Positions 62,099 through 64,000 of a stretch of DNA of 64,000 bases are shown here, piece after piece (position 1 is the stretch's first letter; the number at the start of each line of letters is the position of its first letter). The translations under genes were made by a program, and so were the position numbers. Origin of the DNA: Fumia sp045615345. Its GTDB lineage: Bacteria; Bacillota; Clostridia; Oscillospirales; Ruminococcaceae. Under the pieces are notes generated by a model that searched no databases, was not told the origin of the DNA, and saw only the letters and a program-made list of their open reading frames with translations. The stretch lies in NCBI GenBank assembly GCA_045615345.1, contig JAZLER010000020.1:61562-125561 (forward strand), read 5' to 3'.

Positions 62099-62659
62099 AT
62101 GATATCAGCAGGCGAATTTAAAAACGGTTTAACTTTTGATATGGACGGGGAAGTAATGCAGATTGTAGAATTGCAGCATGTAAAACCCGGTAAAGGTGCG
62201 GCTTTCGTTCGTACTAAAATCAGAAATGTTGTAACAGGTGCAGTGACTGAAAGAACTTTCAACCCCACTGAAAAATTCCCTCCCGCATTCGTAGAACGCA
62301 GAGAAATGGAATACCTTTACAATGACGAAAATCTTTATTACTTTATGGACAGCGAAACTTACGAACAGGAAGCTATCGATGGTAAGAACCTTGATGACAG
62401 CTTTAAATTCGTAAAAGAAAATATGGTAGTTAAAGTACTTTCCTACAAAGGCAATGTTTTCGGCGTTGAAGCTCCTAACTTTGTTACTTTGCAGGTTACA
62501 AAAACTGACCCCGGTTTCAAAGGTAATACTGCTACTAACGCTACAAAACCCGCTACTTTGGAAACAGGCGCAGAAATCAAAGTTCCTCTCTTTATCGATG
62601 AGGGCGAAATGATTAACGTTGATACTCGTACAGGCGAGTATATGTCCAGAGCTAACTGA
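62099..62659 (+). CDS. efp: Elongation factor P
   Basis: A 186-residue EF-P of three beta-barrel domains. The loop KPGKGAAFVRTK (about 29-40) holds the lysine at the tip of domain I; the C-terminus ends FIDEGEMINVDTRTGEYMSRA as in the family. It relieves ribosomes stalled at polyproline. No modification enzyme is encoded nearby. ATG 62099 follows TTGGAGG; the ORF start at 62084 lies in that site. Confidence 0.97.
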   Translation: MISAGEFKNGLTFDMDGEVMQIVELQHVKPGKGAAFVRTKIRNVVTGAVTERTFNPTEKFPPAFVERREMEYLYNDENLYYFMDSETYEQEAIDGKNLDDSFKFVKENMVVKVLSYKGNVFGVEAPNFVTLQVTKTDPGFKGNTATNATKPATLETGAEIKVPLFIDEGEMINVDTRTGEYMSRAN

Positions 62660-62700
62660 TTGTAAACTCTTTATACACTACTTAAAAGGAGGCATATAAA

Positions 62701-63129
62701 ATGGATTTGCTCGAAAAAGTTGCATATTTGAAAGGTATGCTTAACGGAATGGACCTTGATGAAGATAAAAAGGAAACTCGTCTTATCACAGCTATTATCG
62801 ATGTGCTTGACGATCTTGCAGCTTCTCTTGTTGACCTCGAAGACGAAACAAACGAAATGTGCGAACTCATTGACATCCTTGATGAGGATCTCGGTGAAGT
62901 TGAAGAAGCAGTTTTTGATTGCGATTGCGACTGCGATTGCTGTGACGAAGATGACTTCGATGACGAAATGTACGAAGTTACCTGCCCTACATGCGGCGAA
63001 ACTCTTTGCGTAGACGAAGATATGCTCGATGAAGGCGGTATGACTTGCCCCGCTTGCGGTGAATCACTTGAATTCGATCTCGAAATCGGTGACTGCGACT
63101 GCGGTTGTGAAGACTGCGACTGCGAATAA
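62701..63129 (+). CDS. Zinc-ribbon protein with acidic, Cys-rich stretches (CD1247-type)
   Basis: A 142-residue protein: a helical N-terminal part (about 1-70, MDLLEKVAYLKGMLNGM to EEAVFD), an alternating Asp/Cys tract (DCDCDCDCC), a zinc ribbon (CPTCGETLCVDEDML to CPACGESL, about 99-122) and a second Asp/Cys tract at the C-terminus. It matches a conserved Clostridia family found next to efp, with no known function. The Asp/Cys tracts may bind metal. AGGAGG precedes the ATG. Confidence 0.85.
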   Translation: MDLLEKVAYLKGMLNGMDLDEDKKETRLITAIIDVLDDLAASLVDLEDETNEMCELIDILDEDLGEVEEAVFDCDCDCDCCDEDDFDDEMYEVTCPTCGETLCVDEDMLDEGGMTCPACGESLEFDLEIGDCDCGCEDCDCE

Positions 63130-63141
63130 TTTTAAAAAGCT

Positions 63142-63174
63142 AATGCTGTGTCATATGACACAGCATTTTTGTTT
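63142..63174 (+). terminator. Terminator after the zinc-ribbon gene
   Basis: AATGCTGTGTCA pairs with TGACACAGCATT (63142-63167), followed by a T-run. Confidence 0.92.
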
Positions 63175-63215
63175 TACCTAAAATTAGTTTAAATATAAAA
63201 CTAATTGCGTTTTTA

Positions 63216-63244
63216 TTGACTTTTTCTGTTTAATGGAGTAAAAT
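63216..63244 (+). promoter_or_regulatory. Promoter of the last secreted-protein gene
   Basis: TTGACT (63216-63221) followed by TTTT, 17 nt in all, then TAAAAT (63239-63244). Same hexamers and spacing as the promoters at 9727-9755 and 11147-11175. Confidence 0.75.
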
Positions 63245-63276
63245 GGTGTTAACCGAATTTTTAAGGAGGATATTTT

Positions 63277-64000
63277 ATGAAAAAAATCCTAAGCTTAGTT
63301 TTAGCACTCATTATGGTAATGAGCCTCTTTAACGGCGTTACCGTGAGTGCGGCACCTGTATCAGAATATAAAAATGTGCTTGAAGGAATGGCGTACACAA
63401 CATCTATTGCCGCACATTCGAGCTACCGTGATTCAGGTGGAGAGCTTACCGATGGTTATGAACCCGGGTACAGCTTCTACGATGGTGGCTGGTCTGCGTT
63501 CAAAGGTATTTCTGCAGGTAGTACATCTGATATTACCTTGGAACTTGACGATGTTTATGAAATCGACAAGTTCGGAGTTTATATGCTGAACTCAGTAAAC
63601 TCTGGTGGTATAAAATATCCTCAGGGTGAGTTTGTATTCTCTTATTCTATGGATGGTGTGACTTACAAGGAAGCATATAGAGGTTCTGTTCCTGAAGATG
63701 CACCTGAAAATACAACATATATTTTTGAAATCCCACTCGATGTACCCGTTGAGGCTCAGTATATAAGAGTAGGTATTCCTGCTGAATATGGTTGGTCTTT
63801 CATTGGTGAAATTTATGCCTATGCTGATGCTACAGTAAAACCTCAGATGCCAATTATTGATACTGACCTCACTGTTTTGAAAGAAGTTAACGAAGGTAAT
63901 TCCTTTACACTTTCTGTTAATGCATCAAAAACAGATGACGGTGTTCTTTCCTACCAGTGGTATAAAGATGGTGAAAAAACAGGTACAAACAGTAACAGAT
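63277..64000 (+). CDS. Secreted protein, discoidin-like and Ig-like domains, 3' end outside window
   Basis: The frame is open from ATG 63277 (AAGGAGG upstream) to the window end, at least 241 residues. The signal peptide (1-26, KKILSLVLALIMVMSLF) is nearly the same as that of the LRR-dockerin protein. Residues about 30-190 look like an F5/8 type C (discoidin-like) domain (DITLELDDVYEIDKFGVYML, FSYSMDGVTYKEAYRG, AQYIRVGI), followed by an Ig-like domain start (VLSYQWYKDGEKTG). Discoidin-type domains often bind carbohydrate. What lies downstream, including any dockerin or wall anchor, cannot be seen. Confidence 0.8.
   Translation, partial: MKKILSLVLALIMVMSLFNGVTVSAAPVSEYKNVLEGMAYTTSIAAHSSYRDSGGELTDGYEPGYSFYDGGWSAFKGISAGSTSDITLELDDVYEIDKFGVYMLNSVNSGGIKYPQGEFVFSYSMDGVTYKEAYRGSVPEDAPENTTYIFEIPLDVPVEAQYIRVGIPAEYGWSFIGEIYAYADATVKPQMPIIDTDLTVLKEVNEGNSFTLSVNASKTDDGVLSYQWYKDGEKTGTNSNR

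Overview
The window is a low-GC bacterial chromosome segment whose genes all look like those of an anaerobic, endospore-forming Clostridia. The dipicolinate synthase pair (dpaA/dpaB) points to sporulation. The HrcA/CIRCE heat-shock operon, type III glutamine synthetase, the Clostridia-type efp plus zinc-ribbon neighbour, and the many secreted proteins with choline-binding-type repeats, LRRs, dockerin and cohesin-like modules suggest an uncultured gut or rumen member of the Oscillospirales/Ruminococcaceae group. That placement is inference; no rRNA or tRNA gene was seen.

Layout. 1-4.9 kb: hrcA-grpE-dnaK-dnaJ behind a perfect CIRCE operator. 4.9-6.4 kb: dpaAB with a sigma-K-like promoter. 6.4-15.2 kb: accessory surface region. 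It holds a dockerin-ended LRR protein, a cohesin-like choline-binding protein, glycyl-tRNA synthetase, an LRR/choline-binding protein, families of bipartite palindromic repeats, and a roughly 500-nt gene-free stretch (14651-15158) that can fold almost completely into nested perfect helices and ends in a T-run. 15.4-24.4 kb: a sortase-pilus operon (coiled-coil protein, signal peptidase I, large LPXTG adhesin, backbone pilin, class C sortase, minor pilin, and a sortase-like protein without catalytic residues). 24.5-28.4 kb (minus strand): class B sortase, lipid kinase, AraC-type regulator, and a trigger-factor-like lipoprotein foldase. 28.5-32.3 kb (minus): a three-gene set matching D-aspartate ligase, aspartate racemase and an asparagine-synthase-type amidotransferase, which together would build a D-Asp/D-iAsn peptidoglycan cross-bridge. 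32.4-39.3 kb: peptidases, a PLP enzyme, glutamine synthetase III and a CAP-domain surface protein.

39.4-64 kb is conserved housekeeping DNA on the plus strand. It begins with infC-rpmI-rplT (AUU start on infC and an attenuator-like leader). A long tight gene run follows: rRNA methyltransferase, luxS, dprA, topA, trmFO, plsX, rnc, radical SAM, smc, ftsY, rdgB, yhbY, nadD, yqeK, LCP, rsfS, leuS. Then come rpsU with a structured leader, yqeG, an AP endonuclease, aroQ, efp, and the start of another secreted protein that runs off the end.

The strongest candidates for something undescribed are the large folded element at 14651-15158, the pilus operon with two pseudo-enzymes (a sortase-like protein lacking His/Cys/Arg and an adhesin whose amidase-like domain lacks Cys and His), and the adjacent cohesin/dockerin pair, which shares a near-identical promoter with a third secreted protein 52 kb away.
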